A model generated the notes under the pieces. That model did no database searches. It was given only the letters and a program-made list of their open reading frames with translations, and was not told the origin of the DNA. Position numbers and translations under genes: made by a program. 64,000 bases of DNA from positions 186,001-250,000 of the forward strand of contig NZ_PIQF01000001.1 of the NCBI RefSeq assembly GCF_003987275.1, read 5' to 3'. This stretch comes from Idiomarina seosinensis. GTDB taxonomy: Bacteria > Pseudomonadota > Gammaproteobacteria > Enterobacterales > Alteromonadaceae. Numbering within the stretch: position 1 is the stretch's first letter; every line of letters begins with the position of its first letter. Shown here piece after piece: positions 49,840 to 59,976 of this stretch.

Positions 49840-50608
49840 GAATAATGAAGGTTTAGGCAAAACAGTTGGAGTCGTGCTGGCCCTTTGCCTGGTTTGCTCT
49901 ATTGTTGTTGCTGGTGCGGCGGTTGGCTTAAAACCGCTCCAGGAAAAAAATGCAGCTTTGGCAATGCAGCAAAACATTCTTGATGCAGCCGGCGTTCTAG
50001 AAACAGGCATGGATGTTCCAGCAGTTTATAATGATCGGATTAAACCGTTGGTCATTAGTTTGCAGGATTATCAGGTAATGCAGGATAAAAATCCGGCGGA
50101 ATTTGATAACCGTAAAGCAGCCAACGATCCGGACACCAGCACCCAGCTTGAAAAAGCAAACGATATTGCAGGTCTGGGTAGTATGGAAAACATGACCGAA
50201 GTTTACTTGGTGACGGATGAAAATGGTAACCGCAATGGTGCGGTGCTACATATCCGTGGTCAGGGACTTTGGGGAACCATGTACGGTTTAATCTCACTGG
50301 AAGATGACTTTAACACGGTGCGCGGTGTTAATTTCTACGAACACTCTGAAACACCGGGTCTTGGTGGTGAAATCACTAACCCTTCCTGGGTGAAATCCTG
50401 GGTTGGTAAAGAGATCTACGGTGACGACGGTAAAGTGAAGTTTGACTTGGTCAAAGGTGGTGCAGACAGCGAACACGAAGTGGACGCTTTATCAGGCGCG
50501 ACACTGACCAGTAATGGCGTTGACGCTTTAATCAGCTTTTGGATGGGTGATAAAGCCTATGCGCCATTACTTGATAAACTTCGCAAAGGAGAGCTGACCA
50601 ATGGCTAG
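49832..50608 (+). CDS. nqrC: Na+-translocating NADH:quinone reductase subunit C
   Basis: 258 residues: one N-terminal membrane span ([22 protein letters not shown]) and a periplasmic FMN-binding domain. The FMN attachment Thr is in the [11 protein letters not shown] motif (about residues 224-227), modified by Apb[16 protein letters not shown] and [11 protein letters not shown] are typical of the domain. It overlaps nqrB by eight and nqrD by eight bases. Confidence 0.97.
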   Translation: MSKNNEGLGKTVGVVLALCLVCSIVVAGAAVGLKPLQEKNAALAMQQNILDAAGVLETGMDVPAVYNDRIKPLVISLQDYQVMQDKNPAEFDNRKAANDPDTSTQLEKANDIAGLGSMENMTEVYLVTDENGNRNGAVLHIRGQGLWGTMYGLISLEDDFNTVRGVNFYEHSETPGLGGEITNPSWVKSWVGKEIYGDDGKVKFDLVKGGADSEHEVDALSGATLTSNGVDALISFWMGDKAYAPLLDKLRKGELTNG

Positions 50609-51233
50609 TGTAAAAGAAATGAAGTCCGTATTATTCGGACCGATCTTTGCTAACAACCCCATTGCTTTGCAGATCCTCGGTATCTGTTCAGCATTGGCGG
50701 TAACGTCGAAAATGAGTAACACATTGGTTATGTGTATTGCACTAACTGTGGTTGTTGCTTTTTCAAACTTATTTATTTCGATTATCCGAAACCATATTCC
50801 ATCAAGCGTACGAATTATTGTAATGATGACCATCATTGCCAGCTTGGTTATTGTGGTTGACGAAGTATTAAGAGCTTATGCTTACGAAATCTCCCGAGAA
50901 CTCTCGGTGTTCGTTGGCCTGATCATTACCAACTGTATTGTCATGGGTCGTGCCGAAGCTTATGCCTCAAAAAGCACACCATTCATGTCACTGTTGGACG
51001 GTATTGGTAACGGCCTTGGCTATTCTATCGTACTACTGGTGGTAGGCTTTGTTCGTGAGTTATTTGGTTCTGGTAGCCTGTTCGACGTGCAGATTTTCCA
51101 ATTGGCCTCAGAAGGTGGTTGGTACGAGCCGGTTGGCTTGCTGCTAATGCCACCAAGTGCGTTCTTCATTATTGGCGGCTTTATCTGGGTACTGCGTACC
51201 TATCGTCCAGAACAAGTAGAACCTAAGGAGTAA
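50601..51233 (+). CDS. nqrD: Na+-translocating NADH:quinone reductase subunit D
   Basis: 210-residue membrane subunit with six spans, homologous to NqrE and to Rnf subunits. NqrD and NqrE coordinate a [2Fe-2S] cluster within the membrane; the conserved Cys positions are seen in [17 protein letters not shown] and [16 protein letters not shown]. It overlaps nqrC by eight bases and its stop is fused with the upstream ATG of the nqrE frame (TAATG). Confidence 0.97.
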   Translation: MASVKEMKSVLFGPIFANNPIALQILGICSALAVTSKMSNTLVMCIALTVVVAFSNLFISIIRNHIPSSVRIIVMMTIIASLVIVVDEVLRAYAYEISRELSVFVGLIITNCIVMGRAEAYASKSTPFMSLLDGIGNGLGYSIVLLVVGFVRELFGSGSLFDVQIFQLASEGGWYEPVGLLLMPPSAFFIIGGFIWVLRTYRPEQVEPKE

Positions 51234-51238
51234 TGGCC

Positions 51239-51847
51239 ATGGAACAATATATTAACCTGTTTATTCGGGCGATTTTTATAGAGAACCTGGCGTTGTCTTT
51301 CTTCCTGGGTATGTGTACTTTCCTGGCCGTGTCTAAGAAAGTAAAAACCGCCTTTGGTTTGGGTGTTGCGGTTATCGTGGTACTTGGCATTTCGGTACCG
51401 GTTAATAACCTGATTTATCACAACATACTGGCACCGGGCGCTTTGGCTTGGGCCGGATTCCCTGACGCCGATCTTAACTTTTTACGCTTTTTAACCTTTA
51501 TCGGTGTGATTGCGGCATTAGTTCAGATTTTGGAAATGACACTGGATAAATACGTTCCGGCACTTTACAACGCGCTGGGTATTTTCTTACCGCTGATTAC
51601 TGTTAACTGCGCCATCTTTGGTGGTGTTGCGTTCATGGTTGAACGTGATTATAACTTTGGTGAGTCCGTTGTTTACGGTATCGGTAGTGGTGTTGGTTGG
51701 TGTCTGGCAATCGTTGCCCTGGCAGCCGTTCGCGAGAAATTAAAATACGCTGATGTACCCGATGGCTTGCGCGGTTTAGGCGCAACCTTTATGTCGGTAG
51801 GTCTTATTGGTTTGGGCTTTATGTCGTTCGCCGGCGTATCTCTTTAA
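51239..51847 (+). CDS. nqrE: Na+-translocating NADH:quinone reductase subunit E
   Basis: 202 residues from ATG 51239. I choose this over ATG 51233 because AAGGAG (51225-51230) is eight bases upstream and [19 protein letters not shown] aligns with Vibrio NqrE. It has six membrane spans; [18 protein letters not shown] and [19 protein letters not shown] contain the Cys that help bind the intramembrane Fe-S cluster with NqrD. It sits between nqrD and nqrF. Confidence 0.96.
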   Translation: MEQYINLFIRAIFIENLALSFFLGMCTFLAVSKKVKTAFGLGVAVIVVLGISVPVNNLIYHNILAPGALAWAGFPDADLNFLRFLTFIGVIAALVQILEMTLDKYVPALYNALGIFLPLITVNCAIFGGVAFMVERDYNFGESVVYGIGSGVGWCLAIVALAAVREKLKYADVPDGLRGLGATFMSVGLIGLGFMSFAGVSL

Positions 51848-51886
51848 CCAGTGTGTTGAATCAGTAAAAGTTAAAGGTACGAATCG

Positions 51887-53119
51887 ATGGATATTACTCT
51901 GATTGCGCTCGGTGTAGGGATGTTTACCATCATCGTATTAATTTTGGTGGCGATCATTATGTTCGCTAAATCAAAGTTGGTACCTCAGGGCGATGTAGAA
52001 ATCCTGATTAACGAGGACGAAGAGAAAAAGATTATCACGCAGCCAGGCACTAAATTATTAGGAGCTTTGGCCAACGCGGGTATCTTTGTTTCTTCTGCTT
52101 GTGGTGGTGGTGGCTCATGTGGCCAATGCCGGGTGACGATAAAAGAAGGTGGTGGTGATATTCTGCCGACCGAACTTGATCATATTACCAAACGGGAAGC
52201 ACGCGAAGGTGTTCGCTTGTCTTGCCAGGTAAACGTCAAGCAAGATATGAAAATCGAATTGCCGGAAGAAGTCTTCGGTATTCGTAAATGGGATTGTACG
52301 GTTAAGTCTAATGACAACGTAGCGACCTTTATTAAAGAGTTCGTTGTACAGTTGCCAGAGGGCGAAGACGTACCATTCCGTGCCGGTGGTTATATTCAGA
52401 TCGAAGCGCCACCGCACCATGTGAAGTACAAAGATTTTGATATTGCACCAGAGTATCGTGGTGACTGGGAACGCTTTGGCTTCTTAGACGTAGAGTCTAA
52501 AGTTGATGAAGAAGTTGTCCGTGCTTATTCAATGGCTAACTACCCAGAGGAAAAAGGCATTATTATGCTGAACGTTCGTTGCGCGACTCCGCCACCGAAC
52601 GACTTAAGCTTGCCGGCTGGTAAAATGTCATCTTATATCTTTAGCCTTAAGCCAGGCGATAAAGTAACTATCTCTGGTCCGTTTGGTGAGTTCTTTGCCA
52701 AAGAAACGGAAGCTGAGATGATCTTTATTGGTGGTGGTGCCGGTATGGCGCCAATGCGGTCACATATCTTTGACCAACTGCGCCGCCTAAATACCGACCG
52801 TAAGATCAGTTTCTGGTATGGTGCCCGCTCTGTTCGCGAAATGTTCTACATTGAAGATTTCGATATGCTGGCGGAAGAAAATGATAATTTCGACTGGCAC
52901 GTTGCACTGTCAGATCCGCAGCCGGAAGATGACTGGGACGGCGATACAGGCTTTATTCACAACGTCTTATACGAACGCTATCTGAAAGACCATGATGCGC
53001 CGGAAGACTGTGAATATTATATGTGTGGTCCACCGGTGATGAACGCCGCATGCATTAACTTGCTAAAAGATCTGGGTGTTGAAGAAGAAAACATCATGCT
53101 GGATGACTTTGGTGGTTAA
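51887..53119 (+). CDS. nqrF: Na+-translocating NADH:quinone reductase subunit F
   Basis: NADH-oxidising subunit of 410 residues. An N-terminal membrane anchor (about 3-25) precedes a ferredoxin-like domain with [2Fe-2S] cysteines in [14 protein letters not shown] and RLSCQV. The FAD-binding segment [13 protein letters not shown] lies near residue 210. An NADH-binding domain follows ([34 protein letters not shown]). Length and motifs are those of the Vibrio protein. apbE begins three bases after its stop. Confidence 0.97.
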   Translation: MDITLIALGVGMFTIIVLILVAIIMFAKSKLVPQGDVEILINEDEEKKIITQPGTKLLGALANAGIFVSSACGGGGSCGQCRVTIKEGGGDILPTELDHITKREAREGVRLSCQVNVKQDMKIELPEEVFGIRKWDCTVKSNDNVATFIKEFVVQLPEGEDVPFRAGGYIQIEAPPHHVKYKDFDIAPEYRGDWERFGFLDVESKVDEEVVRAYSMANYPEEKGIIMLNVRCATPPPNDLSLPAGKMSSYIFSLKPGDKVTISGPFGEFFAKETEAEMIFIGGGAGMAPMRSHIFDQLRRLNTDRKISFWYGARSVREMFYIEDFDMLAEENDNFDWHVALSDPQPEDDWDGDTGFIHNVLYERYLKDHDAPEDCEYYMCGPPVMNAACINLLKDLGVEEENIMLDDFGG

Positions 53120-53122
53120 TCC

Positions 53123-54163
53123 ATGATTGATCGCATACTGAAATATTCAGTGATGGCTAAATACTGGCTAGTCCTTTTGGGACTAGCCTTTTTAGTCTCT
53201 TGCTCGGATGCTCCGAACAATATCCAGTTTAGTGGTAATACCATGGGCACGACATACAGTGTCACTGTGTTTACCAAAGATCCTCGGCATAACCGGCAAG
53301 AAATACAGAAAAAAGTTGAGACGGTGCTGGCACAAGTTAACGCGCAAATGTCAACTTATGACCCTGAGTCAGAGCTGTCGCGTTTCAATCAGCATGACTC
53401 GACGCAACCGGTGGTTATTAGCCGAGCGTTAGAGAAGGTGATCGGGAGAGCGTTAGAGATATCAGAGGAAACTGACGGTCAGCTAGACGTTACAGTAGGA
53501 CCATTGGTTAATTTGTGGGGCTTCGGTCCTCAGGGACAGCCTGAACAAGTGCCGACAGAAGAGCAATTAGAGTCACTGGAAGCCTATGTTGGCTATGACA
53601 AATTGACCATCGAAAATCATCAATTGAGTAAGGCCCACCCTAAGGTCTACGTTGATTTGTCGACCATTGCTAAAGGCTATGGTGTCGATCGCGTAGCTTA
53701 CTTATTAGAAGATTTAGATATTACTCAATATTTAGTAGAGATTGGTGGTGAAATTCGTACTCGTGGCGGAAAACCTGATGGTAAACCATGGCGTTTAGCG
53801 ATTGAAAAGCCAGTGTCTACGGAACGATCGATTCAAGAAATTGTCTCATTAAATGAGGGCGCGTTAGCGACCTCAGGCGATTACCGTAATTTCTATCAAG
53901 AAAACGGACGCCGTTATTCACATATAATTAACCCGTTAACAGGCGAACCCATTCAACACCAATTGGTCTCCGTGAGTGTATACGCGGATAGCGCAATGTC
54001 GGCGGACGCATACGCAACAGCGTTATTGGTGATGGGAACTGAAAAAGCAAAAGCATTTGTAGAGAAACATCAAATTGCGGCTTTTTTAGTGTTTAATACC
54101 GACGATGGTTTTCAGGAGTGGGCCAGCGTTGATTTTAAACCGCTGTTAGAAGTTCGGGAGTAA
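53123..54163 (+). CDS. apbE: FAD:protein FMN transferase ApbE
   Basis: Periplasmic flavin transferase that attaches FMN to Thr in the SGAT motifs of NqrB and NqrC, both encoded just upstream. The 346 residues carry a lipoprotein signal (FLVSC); the start could be ATG 53123 or 53153, the latter giving a shorter signal. MGTTYSVTVF, LSTIAKGYGVDRVAYLLED, IGGEIRTRGGKPDGKPW and the Mg2+-binding SADAYATALLVMG are the family motifs. It is cotranscribed with nqrF. Confidence 0.95.
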   Translation: MIDRILKYSVMAKYWLVLLGLAFLVSCSDAPNNIQFSGNTMGTTYSVTVFTKDPRHNRQEIQKKVETVLAQVNAQMSTYDPESELSRFNQHDSTQPVVISRALEKVIGRALEISEETDGQLDVTVGPLVNLWGFGPQGQPEQVPTEEQLESLEAYVGYDKLTIENHQLSKAHPKVYVDLSTIAKGYGVDRVAYLLEDLDITQYLVEIGGEIRTRGGKPDGKPWRLAIEKPVSTERSIQEIVSLNEGALATSGDYRNFYQENGRRYSHIINPLTGEPIQHQLVSVSVYADSAMSADAYATALLVMGTEKAKAFVEKHQIAAFLVFNTDDGFQEWASVDFKPLLEVRE

Positions 54164-54174
54164 CAGGAGTTCTG

Positions 54175-54387
54175 ATGCAAACCTTCTTATTGGCTCTAGC
54201 GCTATTCTTAATTGTAGTCTTTATCATGGCTATTGGTTATATGCTGCAGCGCAAGACCATTTCAGGTAGTTGCGGGGGCATCGGTGCGCTGGGCATGGAT
54301 AAAGCCTGCGACTGCGATGACCCGTGTGATAAAAGAAAAGCACGAATGGAAAAAGAGCAGCAGTGGAAACAAAACCAAATTCACTGA
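54175..54387 (+). CDS. nqrM: Na+-NQR maturation protein NqrM
   Basis: 70-residue membrane protein required for assembling active NQR, thought to deliver iron for the cluster in NqrD/NqrE. One N-terminal span (about 3-24) is followed by a Cys-rich tail with four Cys in SGSCGGIGALGMDKACDCDDPC, the hallmark of the family. It closes the nqrABCDEF-apbE operon and ends four bases from the convergent Ycf48-like gene. Confidence 0.94.
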   Translation: MQTFLLALALFLIVVFIMAIGYMLQRKTISGSCGGIGALGMDKACDCDDPCDKRKARMEKEQQWKQNQIH

Positions 54388-54391
54388 TGGC

Positions 54392-55465
54392 TTAAAACTC
54401 TTTGTTTGTTGGTCGGTCTTGCTCTGGTTTCCAAATCAGTTTGGCAACGAAACCTTCTTTACCGGCCAGCCAACAGCTAATGTCACTATGGCATTGAACA
54501 TTCCAAACATTAGCATCAGTCAGCTTGTACCACTGTTGGCTTGGCTTATGAAACGCTGCAGCTCCAGTTGGGTTTGAAGTTAGTAGCCAGCGGCCCTGAT
54601 GCTCAATCACACTGAGGCTATAAAGCGCACCTTGCAAAGGTGGCTCAGGCAACGCATTAAATTGCTGACCGTCATAATACCAAAGCCGCTCGGTGTCATT
54701 CTCGTCGGGCTCTAAATGACCACCGGCGATATAGAATTCTTTATCATTAACTGGCCATACCGCGAAAATACCCGCGTTAGGACCAGCCTGCATTGGCGAA
54801 TCGATAACCTCAAAGCGAATACCAAAGCTCCCTTTACGCAACACTCGTGCTGTATCTGCATTGCCGGTTCCCATTAGCCAGGTGTCATTGTTAAAACGAA
54901 CACAACTACCACTAGCCGCGAACCCCGATTCGTTAGACAATGGTTTAGTACCGATGGCACCTGCACCTTTCATCCAGTTGCGACCGCTAGGGCTGCGGGC
55001 AAGGCGCCACTGATCACCAACACTATCCGCCAGCACCCAGGCTTCGCCGTTAGGTGAGGTTGCCATGCAGTTGAAAAAGCTATCGTTTTCGCCGCGATAG
55101 CTCATCTGCCAGCTTTCACCGCTGTTGTCAGAAAAATAGATTTTTGACTGGCCATCATCGCCAATACTCATCGCATAAGACTGTCGGTTGTCGATGGCTT
55201 CTATATCGCGAAATTCCAAATCATTTTGGCCCGGCTGACTGTAGTTCCACGTCTCACCGCCGTCCTCTGTATGTGCCACGGCGCCATTGTTACCGGCCAG
55301 CCAGACAGTCGAGCGACTAACGGGGGCTATCCCTATCCAGTGTTGGTTGCGCACACTCTCGACGAGTTGCAGCTTTGGTGGTTCTGCCGCTATGACAGAA
55401 CTGCTGGCAGCAATAGTCGCAACCAGACTGATTAGTGCACTACTCAGGCAACGCTTAGTTCGCAT
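54392..55465 (-). CDS. secreted Ycf48-like beta-propeller protein
   Basis: 357 residues with a signal peptide (ATIAASSSVIAAE, about 1-26) and repeated propeller blades of the Ycf48/BNR type: VWLAGNNGAVAHTEDGGETW, KIYFSDNSGESWQMSYRG, and several degenerate blades. In photosynthetic organisms Ycf48 assists photosystem II; in heterotrophs the role of such proteins is unknown. It follows the yciK-like gene on the minus strand by 23 bases and is probably cotranscribed with it. Confidence 0.75.
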   Translation of the reverse strand: MRTKRCLSSALISLVATIAASSSVIAAEPPKLQLVESVRNQHWIGIAPVSRSTVWLAGNNGAVAHTEDGGETWNYSQPGQNDLEFRDIEAIDNRQSYAMSIGDDGQSKIYFSDNSGESWQMSYRGENDSFFNCMATSPNGEAWVLADSVGDQWRLARSPSGRNWMKGAGAIGTKPLSNESGFAASGSCVRFNNDTWLMGTGNADTARVLRKGSFGIRFEVIDSPMQAGPNAGIFAVWPVNDKEFYIAGGHLEPDENDTERLWYYDGQQFNALPEPPLQGALYSLSVIEHQGRWLLTSNPTGAAAFHKPSQQWYKLTDANVWNVQCHSDISCWLAGKEGFVAKLIWKPEQDRPTNKEF

Positions 55466-55488
55466 ATTAAGGCCTTCTTTGAAAAAAA

Positions 55489-56241
55489 CTATTGAGCATC
55501 AAAACAAATGTTGTTGTCCTTTGTACTCTCATCTCCCATTAGATACAAATAAGTCGGCATAAGTTCTAACGGAGTTTTTAGTGCTTTTGGATCTTCGCCC
55601 GGGTAAGCTTTTGAGCGCATAGAAGTGCGGGTAGCACCCGGGTTGATGACGTTAGTGCGAATAGTTGTGGTCGAGTATTCATCGGCAATAACCTGAGCCA
55701 TTCCCTCGGTTGCAAACTTCGACACCGAGTAGCTGCCCCAATAAGCCCGGCCTTTGCGACCGACTCCCGAAGAGGTGAACACTAACGACGCGCTATCGGC
55801 TAATTGCATAATGGGTAACAAGGCCTGGGTCATCAGCATTGGTCCGGTGACATTAATTTGCATCGAATCACGAAAATCATCTTCTTCGATGTGATTGAAT
55901 GGCGACAGAATGCTTAGGATTCCCGCGTTGTGCAACAACCCATCAAGACGTCCAAACTGATCCTTGATGGTTGCAGCCATATCTTGATAGTTCTGTGCGG
56001 TGGCACCTTTTAGATCGAGTGGAATAATTGCTGGAGTCGCACCGCCGGCGTTCTCGATTTCATCGTAGACGGCTTCTAATTTGGCCACGGTCCGACCCAG
56101 TAAAATGACGGTGGCACCATATTCCGCGAAGGTTAACGCGGCTTGGCGACCAATCCCATCACCGGCGCCGGTGACTAAAATAACTTTGTTTTTTAAAAGT
56201 TCAGGGCTAGCCTGATAATCATGAACAGTTTTGATTTGCAT
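55489..56241 (-). CDS. yciK: YciK-family short-chain oxidoreductase
   Basis: 250-residue SDR. The NAD(P)-binding motif TGAGDGIGRQAALTFAEYGA lies near residue 24, LLHNAGI near 108, and the catalytic Ser and Tyr-x3-Lys are in FTSSGVGRKGRAYWGSYSVSKFATEG. The C-terminal portion INPGATRTSMRSKAYPGEDPKALKTP matches E. coli YciK closely. The substrate is not known. It diverges from the volA-like lipase gene, with 181 bp between starts. Confidence 0.88.
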   Translation of the reverse strand: MQIKTVHDYQASPELLKNKVILVTGAGDGIGRQAALTFAEYGATVILLGRTVAKLEAVYDEIENAGGATPAIIPLDLKGATAQNYQDMAATIKDQFGRLDGLLHNAGILSILSPFNHIEEDDFRDSMQINVTGPMLMTQALLPIMQLADSASLVFTSSGVGRKGRAYWGSYSVSKFATEGMAQVIADEYSTTTIRTNVINPGATRTSMRSKAYPGEDPKALKTPLELMPTYLYLMGDESTKDNNICFDAQ

Positions 56242-56353
56242 AATTGTCTTTTTCCATTGGACTGTTAGCGTCAGTGTAAGCTATTGTACTGATATTCGGA
56301 TAACTTCTCAGCAAACGAATAGAAATTCCGGAAAAAGCCTTTAATCTTAATTC

Positions 56354-56389
56354 ATACAGGTGTATAAAAATCTTTAAGCAAAGGCTTAA
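56354..56389. promoter_or_regulatory. two palindromes upstream of the VolA-like lipase
   Basis: ATACA-GG-TGTAT (56354-56365) and TTAAGC-AAAG-GCTTAA (56374-56389) are perfect inverted repeats, eight bases apart, 34-69 bp before the start at 56423. They could be operators in the divergent yciK/lipase region or leader stems. Confidence 0.4.
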
Positions 56390-56422
56390 TAATAAAAATG
56401 TAAAAAGGACTGGGGAATCCAC

Positions 56423-58831
56423 ATGAAAAAACTATTACTCCCATTGGCGATTGGATCAGCATTAAGTCTGGTCGGCTGTGGTAGCGGTGAAGAAGCACCG
56501 TTAACGGAAACGGAAGTCAGTGTTGCCGCAACTCGCGTGCAGTTTGATCCTTCAAATAGCGTTATTCCAATTCCAACCAATATACTGTTAAGCGGTACCG
56601 TCGATGGAACACTTAACATTCCAGTGGCGGATGCCTCTGATACGAGCGACCCTCAAGTAGCACTAAATGGTCTCGACGGCTGGGGAACTCACCCAACCAT
56701 GACCTTTAACTTTTCACTACCGCGCGACGAAAATGGTGACGTGGTGCAGGTCAGCGCTTCTAGTTTAGAGGCGCAAGGCTCGATTCGAGTTTTCGAAACG
56801 ATTCAGGGTGGCAGTGACGTCAATGCGACCTGTGCAGCGGCAAGTCCTGCTGCGGCCTGTGCGGTAACTGGCGAACTGGTGCATGGTCAGGACTTTACCG
56901 TATCCGCGGTAGACGCTGATACCGTCGCTGTCGTGCCATTAAAACCATTAAAACCTGCGACGGGTTATATCGTTGCATTGACATCCAATATTCAGGATTC
57001 ATTAGGGCGTGATGTAAAACCGTCACAAACCTACACGCTAATGAAACGTCCAGCCGATACTGACCCAGTCTCTGGTGATGAATCCGCCGTCAGTTTGCAG
57101 CGCTTAATTAATAGCTACGAAGGTGCTCTTGCACAGGCAGGTGTTGATGCAGAACAGCTTGTTTACACCTCGAACTTCACGACTCAATCAGTTGGTGATG
57201 CTCTAGGCGCGGCGAAGCAAACATTAGCGGGTAGCGCGGCAGGTATATTTGCGCAAACTCCAAACTATACAGCACCGGAAGTGCCAGAAGTTACGGCGAA
57301 GCCAGCAGGTTACAGCTTGGATGTGGTATTAGAATCGGACCCTTTTGATGTCGAAGATCCGCAAACTTTAGCCATCGCGAAAGCTGCAACGGTCTATAGC
57401 GGTAAGGTAAATCTGCCTTATTACTCTCCATTACCCAGCGCAGAAAACCCAACAGCCCCGCTGGACGGTCGCTGGATGGCTGCCTGTGATAGCCCGGCAT
57501 CGATCCTTGGAGCTGTACAGCAAGGCCTGATTGATCCGGCCGGCGCAGGTATTCCACCGGCAGCCATGGAAGACCCAATGCAGTTACTACCACCTTATAA
57601 CTGTTTTGATTTTCCGGGCGTAGATAACGAGCGTCACCTGACCAAGTACAATCCGATTCCGCAGGTTCAGGATACTTTGGATGTACCGGCCTTTATCACG
57701 ATTCCAGACCTTGCAGTAGTTAACGGACTGCGTCAGCAACAAGGCATGGCGCCTATGGCAATGCCGGAAAATGGCTGGCCGGTTGTGATTTTTCAGCACG
57801 GTATTACGGGTGAAAAAACCAACGCAGCGGGTATCGCTGGGTCGCTGGCCGCGGCCGGTTTCGCTACCGTAGCGATTGACCACCCATTACACGGTGATCG
57901 TGGCTTTGGCGCAATTAACGCATCAAGCCCGGAGACAGCAACTGCGTATATGAATCTGCAAAACCTGTTGGGTGCGCGCGATAATCTTCGTCAGTCTATT
58001 GCCGACCTGGTTGGTTTGCGTATGGGCTTGAATAACTTTGTTGCAAGCGATGGTGCGCAGTTAAATGGACAAGACGTTCACTTTGTTGGTCATTCGTTGG
58101 GCGCAATCGCAGGGGTCGGTTTTACCGCACTGTCAAACACGCCATTCGAAAATACTGACTTAGCGCCGTTTAACCCAATGTTCCAGGTTCAGGCGTCATC
58201 ACTGGGTATGCCTGGCGGCAGTGTCGGAAACTTCTTGTTAGCGTCTGGTTCGTTTGAAGTTCCAATTAAGAGCCAACTGTTGTATTCGGCCAGTGAAGAG
58301 TTTGCTGCGGCCGTAAATCAACAGGCTGAAGCTGCTGGCATTAACCCGGGCGGCGAAGGCTTTAGTGAGTTGTTAGCTGAGGTGTATACGCAATTTATTG
58401 CAAATGCGTCGGCAGCACAGCAAGCACAGATCAACGCAACCTTTGAACAGTTCGCGTTCGCTGCGCAAGCGGTAGTCGATTCGGCAGACCCGGTTAACTA
58501 TTCAGCTGGCGTGGTTGCAACTGAAACTCCGATTCACTTAATTGAAGCGTTAGGCGACTCAGTTATTCCAAACGCGGTTCAAGGCAAGCCGTTAGCGGGT
58601 ACTGAGCCACTCATTCGCTTGATGGAGTTACCGTCGGTTTCGTCAACGGTTCAGTCTAGTGACGGTTCACCAGTTTCTGGGGCAGTCCGCTTTAGTGCTG
58701 GCGGCCATAGTTCACTGGTTGACCCAAGTGCATCTGCGGCAGCAACCACGGAGATGCAAACTCAAATCTTCAGCTGGTTTGGTTCCGATATGTTAGCATT
58801 ACCGGTCACAAACGAAGAAGTTGTTGACTAA
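56423..58831 (+). CDS. volA: VolA/Pla-1/cef family surface lipase lipoprotein
   Basis: 802 residues. A lipoprotein signal with lipobox LVGC (residue 19) is followed by an N-terminal bacterial virulence-factor lipase domain and an alpha/beta hydrolase domain. That domain has the nucleophile elbow VHFVGHSLGAIAG (about residue 552) and the oxyanion region VVIFQHGITGEKTNAAG; the catalytic His is probably in SAGGHSSLVDPS near the C-terminus. Vibrio VolA is a surface-exposed lysophospholipase that feeds on host phosphatidylcholine. Here it may scavenge environmental lipids. It diverges from yciK and ends at a strong terminator. Confidence 0.85.
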   Translation: MKKLLLPLAIGSALSLVGCGSGEEAPLTETEVSVAATRVQFDPSNSVIPIPTNILLSGTVDGTLNIPVADASDTSDPQVALNGLDGWGTHPTMTFNFSLPRDENGDVVQVSASSLEAQGSIRVFETIQGGSDVNATCAAASPAAACAVTGELVHGQDFTVSAVDADTVAVVPLKPLKPATGYIVALTSNIQDSLGRDVKPSQTYTLMKRPADTDPVSGDESAVSLQRLINSYEGALAQAGVDAEQLVYTSNFTTQSVGDALGAAKQTLAGSAAGIFAQTPNYTAPEVPEVTAKPAGYSLDVVLESDPFDVEDPQTLAIAKAATVYSGKVNLPYYSPLPSAENPTAPLDGRWMAACDSPASILGAVQQGLIDPAGAGIPPAAMEDPMQLLPPYNCFDFPGVDNERHLTKYNPIPQVQDTLDVPAFITIPDLAVVNGLRQQQGMAPMAMPENGWPVVIFQHGITGEKTNAAGIAGSLAAAGFATVAIDHPLHGDRGFGAINASSPETATAYMNLQNLLGARDNLRQSIADLVGLRMGLNNFVASDGAQLNGQDVHFVGHSLGAIAGVGFTALSNTPFENTDLAPFNPMFQVQASSLGMPGGSVGNFLLASGSFEVPIKSQLLYSASEEFAAAVNQQAEAAGINPGGEGFSELLAEVYTQFIANASAAQQAQINATFEQFAFAAQAVVDSADPVNYSAGVVATETPIHLIEALGDSVIPNAVQGKPLAGTEPLIRLMELPSVSSTVQSSDGSPVSGAVRFSAGGHSSLVDPSASAAATTEMQTQIFSWFGSDMLALPVTNEEVVD

Positions 58832-58854
58832 GTCCAAACGTTATTTGGATGCGT

Positions 58855-58885
58855 AAAAAAGGTCAGCATTTGCTGACCTTTTTTT
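58855..58885 (+). terminator. intrinsic terminator after the VolA-like lipase
   Basis: AAAAAA-GGTCAGCA-TT-TGCTGACC-TTTTTTT: an 8-bp stem extended by A/T pairing and followed by a T-run, 24 bases after the stop codon. It could work in both directions. Confidence 0.93.
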
Positions 58886-58903
58886 ATAATAATCGGGGGA
58901 TTG

Positions 58904-59899
58904 ATGGAATTTATTGCGGATGTTGGAAGCTTTTTAATCAAAGCGGCGATTATTGTGATGGCCTTTGTGTTGATTAGCGGGGTAATCGCTCAGGCTGCGC
59001 AAAAACAGAAGAAGCAAAAGGGTGAGTTAGAAGTTACCCATTTATCAAAAGAAATGCAGGAAATGCAAGACGCTCTGAAAATGGAGCTAATGGATAAGAA
59101 AGCGCGCAAGGTTGCGTTAAAAAAGCTGAAGAAAACGCGGAAACAAAAAAAAGACTCTGATCAGCGGCTGTTTGTTATCGACTTTAAAGGCTCTATGGAC
59201 GCAAAAGAAGTCGATAACTTGCGTCGTGAAGTCAATGCGGTGCTGAGCTTAGCTACCGACAAGGACGAAGTACTGGTGCGATTAGAAAGCGGTGGCGGTG
59301 TTGTTAACGGTTATGGTCTTGCGGCGGCTCAATTGCAGCGTTTGCGTGAGCAGGGTCTGACATTGCATGTGGCTGTTGATAAGGTGGCTGCAAGCGGTGG
59401 TTATATGATGGCCTGTGTCGGTCATAAAATTTATGCCGCGCCTTTTGCTTTTATTGGTTCGATAGGAGTGGTCGCACAAGTGCCTAACGTTCATCGTTGG
59501 TTAAAGAATCACGATATTGATTTTGAACAGATTACTGCCGGTGAGTTTAAGCGAACCTTGACTATTTTCGGTGAAAATACTGATGAAGGTCGTCGTAAGT
59601 TTAAAAAGGACCTGGAAGCCATTCATACTCAGTTTAAGAGTTTTGTGCAAGATAATAGGCCAGCACTGGATATCGATAAAATTGCCACTGGTGAAGTGTG
59701 GTCAGGTCAGGAAGCGAAGCAGCTGGGTCTGGTGGATGAGCTGATTACCAGTGATGCCTGGCTGTTAAAACAGCTAGGAGAGCGTGAGATTCTTAAACTA
59801 GAATACTCGGTAAAAAAACCATTGAGCGAACGCTTTGCAAAAGGGACAGCAACGATTATTCATACATTGAAAGCATCATTTGCCCGTTCTGACGTATGA
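58904..59899 (+). CDS. sohB: inner-membrane serine protease SohB (S49 family)
   Basis: Signal-peptide-peptidase-like protease of 331 residues from ATG 58904 (the preceding in-frame TTG is unlikely). An N-terminal membrane span (about 9-30) is followed by a basic Lys/Gln-rich linker and the S49 domain. The nucleophile Ser lies in VAASGGYMMACVGHKIYAAP and the general-base Lys in ITAGEFKRTLTIF, about 52 residues later. The domain faces the periplasm in E. coli. It lies between the lipase terminator and the symporter gene. Confidence 0.94.
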   Translation: MEFIADVGSFLIKAAIIVMAFVLISGVIAQAAQKQKKQKGELEVTHLSKEMQEMQDALKMELMDKKARKVALKKLKKTRKQKKDSDQRLFVIDFKGSMDAKEVDNLRREVNAVLSLATDKDEVLVRLESGGGVVNGYGLAAAQLQRLREQGLTLHVAVDKVAASGGYMMACVGHKIYAAPFAFIGSIGVVAQVPNVHRWLKNHDIDFEQITAGEFKRTLTIFGENTDEGRRKFKKDLEAIHTQFKSFVQDNRPALDIDKIATGEVWSGQEAKQLGLVDELITSDAWLLKQLGEREILKLEYSVKKPLSERFAKGTATIIHTLKASFARSDV

Positions 59900-59976
59900 G
59901 TTATAGCTAGCTGCAGGGCTTTTTGCTAGTCTATGCCGGTCATTTACATTGGTAGACGTTATAACAAAGGACTCGT